Source of the DNA: Desulfobacula sp.
GTDB taxonomy: Bacteria > Desulfobacterota > Desulfobacteria > Desulfobacterales > Desulfobacteraceae
Direction: 5' to 3'
DNA: 6,888 nucleotides
NCBI GenBank assembly: GCA_027858355.1
Contig: JAQICW010000173.1
Location: 1-6,888 of the forward strand
The position numbers were made by a program, and so were the translations under genes. The notes beneath the pieces are model-generated. The model was not told the DNA's origin. It worked only from the letters and a program-made list of their open reading frames with translations, and did not search any database. This document shows, piece by piece, positions 5,232 to 6,888 of the stretch; position 1 is the first letter of the stretch, and each line of letters begins with the position of its first letter.

Positions 5232-6767
5232 GGATTTGAAATAACCAAAGAAACCTATGCCGGCAGTATCAAAGGCATCACCATAGGAAAAGGTGACAAT
5301 GCCCTTACCGTCGGCGGCCAAACCAGTTACCCTTTTTACCAGGTTGAAGGTGACATGCCCAATAAACCCATTATTGCAATGGAAATCTGGGACATTGAAC
5401 CTACTGACTGGGCCGAAGCAGCTCTTGCACCTTACAAGGATGTTGTATCTGATCCTGCAGCATGGGCAAAAAAGTGTGTGGAAGAATATGGCGCTCAAGC
5501 CATTGTTCTGCAGCTGAAAAGCATTGATCCCAATGATAATGATGCAAGTGCTGATGAGGCTGCGGCAACCGTTAAAAAAGTCTTGTCTGCAATCAATGTT
5601 CCCCTGATCATATGGGGATGTGCCGTGCCTGCCAAAGACGGAGAAGTCCTAAAAAAAATCTGTGAAATCTGTGAGGGTGAAAATCTTATTCTCGGACCTG
5701 TTGAAGAAAAGAACCATAAAGGAATTGGTGCGGCAGCCATGGGATATGGTCACACGGTCATCTCCTCTTCTCCAATTGATGTTAACCTTGCAAAGCAGGT
5801 AAACATTCTTCTCGAAAACTTAGGCGTTTCCCTTGACAAAGTCATTGTTGATCCCACAACAGGTGGACTCGGCTATGGCCTTGAGTATTCCTACTCTGTT
5901 ATGGAACGTCTGACGCAGGCTGCCATGACCCAGGGCGATGACAAACTCCAGAACCCCATGATCAATAACCTGGGGAATGAGGTCTGGAAATGCAAAGAAG
6001 CCAAACAGCCCGTGGATGAAGCACCTGAGCTTGGTGACCCTGAAAGACGTGCGATCATGATGGAGGCGGTAGGCGCGGTAACATACCTGCTTGCAGGTTC
6101 CAGCATTCTGATTATGCGTCACCCTGAATCCATCAAGCTTGCCAAAGCCTTTATTGGTCTTATTTCCGACGGTGGTTCTGCAATGGATGTTGCCCCTATT
6201 ACAAAAAGACTGGACGATATTGAGATTGATTTTGCCAGCATGGCACCTGAAGCGGATCTCACCATTGAAGAAGAGAAAAAGAAAGCTGCTCCTGCTAAAA
6301 AGGCTGCTCCTGCCAAGGAAGCAGCTCCTAAAGCTGCTGCAGCGCCGGCTCCTAAAAAGGAAGAGGCAAAAGCCGCTCCCACTCCTAAAGAAGAAGCACC
6401 TGCCGCTCCTGCCGTAGATCCTGAGACAGATGCCAAAGCAAAGGCTGTAGCAGAGGCAAAAGCTAAAGTAGATGTAGAGGCTAAAGCTAAAGCGGATGCA
6501 GAAGCTAAGGCTAAAGCTGAGGCAGAAGCTGAAGCAAAAGCAAAGACTGATGCTGAAGCAAAGGCAAAGACTGATGCTGAAGCAAAGGCAAAGGCTGAAG
6601 AAGTTGCCAAACGTGAAGCTGAAGAAGATGCAATAAGACAAAAAAGAGCCGAAGAGCAGGCTGAAAGAATAGCAAAGGCTAGCACAACCGAGGATAAAAA
6701 GGTTACAATGACAGCAGCCAAAACCCAGAAATCCGGCCTGTCTAAATTTAAGAAAATCAGAAGATAA
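5229..6767 (+). CDS. acsD: Corrinoid iron-sulfur protein small subunit (CODH/ACS delta) with a long Ala/Lys/Glu C-terminal extension
   Basis: A 512-residue cytosolic protein. Residues 1-340 match the small subunit of the corrinoid iron-sulfur protein, a TIM barrel that pairs with the large, Fe-S/cobamide subunit and helps carry the methyl group from methyl-H4folate to acetyl-CoA synthase. Family blocks: PIIAMEIWD (47-55), DPTTGGLGYGLEYSYSVMER (208-227) and MRHPESIKLAKAFI (296-309). Bacterial relatives end near 310-325 residues. Here about 170 residues follow: an Ala/Pro/Lys linker (about 348-396), seven octapeptides like EAKAKADA (401-458), a further Pro- and Gly-free charged helix to about 483, and a basic end, SGLSKFKKIRR. 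The frame is continuous and ends in its own stop, so this is no obvious frameshift. GTG start with AGGAGG. It diverges from fhs-folD, fitting shared control. The archaeal-style name is cdhD. The core call is firm; the role of the extension is unknown. Confidence 0.94.
   Translation: MGFEITKETYAGSIKGITIGKGDNALTVGGQTSYPFYQVEGDMPNKPIIAMEIWDIEPTDWAEAALAPYKDVVSDPAAWAKKCVEEYGAQAIVLQLKSIDPNDNDASADEAAATVKKVLSAINVPLIIWGCAVPAKDGEVLKKICEICEGENLILGPVEEKNHKGIGAAAMGYGHTVISSSPIDVNLAKQVNILLENLGVSLDKVIVDPTTGGLGYGLEYSYSVMERLTQAAMTQGDDKLQNPMINNLGNEVWKCKEAKQPVDEAPELGDPERRAIMMEAVGAVTYLLAGSSILIMRHPESIKLAKAFIGLISDGGSAMDVAPITKRLDDIEIDFASMAPEADLTIEEEKKKAAPAKKAAPAKEAAPKAAAAPAPKKEEAKAAPTPKEEAPAAPAVDPETDAKAKAVAEAKAKVDVEAKAKADAEAKAKAEAEAEAKAKTDAEAKAKTDAEAKAKAEEVAKREAEEDAIRQKRAEEQAERIAKASTTEDKKVTMTAAKTQKSGLSKFKKIRR
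6429..6602 (+). repeat. Seven 24-bp coding repeats (octapeptide EAKAKxDA) in the acsD tail
   Basis: Units code for DAKAKAVA, EAKAKVDV, EAKAKADA, EAKAKAEA, then a two-residue EA insert, EAKAKTDA, EAKAKTDA and EAKAKAEE. At DNA level, units five (6531-6554) and six (6555-6578) differ at one of 24 bases, which points to a recent duplication, while earlier units have drifted in codon choice. Copy number may vary between strains. Confidence 0.9.
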
Positions 6768-6888
6768 GGCAGCTGAAGATCTTCAAACCGGGTTTTGGCA
6801 AATGCAGAATCAAGGTTTAAGATTTAAAAGCTTTTTTAAAAAATAATGACCGTTTAAATGATAAATTTAGTAACATAATAATATGAGG
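6768..6888 (+). other. Non-coding end of the window downstream of acsD
   Basis: No gene is seen. The short palindromes GAAGATCTTC (6775-6784) and AAACCGGGTTT (6785-6795) and an AT-rich TTTAAAAGCTTTTTTAAA (6823-6840) are present, but none is a convincing terminator. The last bases, ATATGAGG, could be the ribosome binding site of a next + strand gene, perhaps another CODH/ACS gene, which the window does not show. Confidence 0.4.

Noticed and set aside
6429..6602. Repeat array considered as CRISPR or a mobile repeat
   Set aside because: The units are contiguous, keep the acsD frame and have no unique spacers.
5820..6641. Long minus-strand open frame opposite acsD (273 codons)
   Set aside because: It is the shadow of the acsD repeat tail: the Ala/Lys/Glu codons read backwards lack stops and give a Phe/Ser/Cys-rich string with no family resemblance.
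6119..6721. Second minus-strand open frame over the tail (200 codons), Ala/Ser/Phe-rich
   Set aside because: Also a by-product of the 24-bp repeat; it has no ribosome binding site or recognisable domain.
6823..6840. AT-rich inverted repeat after acsD as a terminator
   Set aside because: The stem is nearly all A-T with almost no loop and no T-run after it, so it would not be stable enough.

Overview
The window looks like chromosome of an AT-rich, strictly anaerobic bacterium that uses the folate-based (bacterial) Wood-Ljungdahl pathway. It holds formate-tetrahydrofolate ligase (fhs), the bifunctional methylene-H4folate dehydrogenase/cyclohydrolase (folD) and the small (delta) subunit of the corrinoid iron-sulfur protein of CO dehydrogenase/acetyl-CoA synthase (acsD/cdhD). 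Gene content, AT-richness and protein style suggest a sulfate reducer of the Desulfobacterota (Desulfobacula/Desulfobacterium-like Desulfobacteraceae). That placement is inference; no rRNA or marker gene is present.

Layout, left to right. Positions 1-179 hold a hairpin with a T-run and the leader of an ABC-F ATPase gene (180-1805, +) of the YbiT type. This gene converges on folD (1951-2838, -), and a strong hairpin (1863-1898) lies between them with a T-run on the folD side. Upstream of folD on the same strand is fhs (2964-4739, -). The 125-nt fhs-folD gap holds two perfect stem-loops but no clear terminator, so fhs-folD is probably one operon with fhs first. Then comes a 489-nt AT-rich divergent control region (4740-5228) with a good -35 box toward the right, several inverted repeats, a C8 tract and a possible 45-codon leader ORF. 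The last gene is acsD (5229-6767, +), starting at GTG. About 120 nt of apparently non-coding DNA follow, ending in GAGG, which could be the ribosome binding site of a next gene beyond the edge.

Fhs makes 10-formyl-H4folate from formate and ATP. FolD dehydrates and reduces it to methylene-H4folate, or runs the reverse in acetyl-CoA oxidation. After reduction to methyl-H4folate (enzyme not in this window), the corrinoid protein carries the methyl group to acetyl-CoA synthase. The two divergent units thus share one pathway and probably one control region.

The most unusual item is the acsD product. A normal corrinoid-protein small-subunit barrel (about residues 1-340) is followed by a roughly 170-residue extension made of an Ala/Pro/Lys linker, seven copies of an octapeptide like EAKAKADA with alternating alanines and ideally spaced opposite charges, and a basic tip. 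It reads like a flexible linker plus a long rigid helix, as in TolA or lipoyl-domain linkers, attached to a central carbon-metabolism enzyme.
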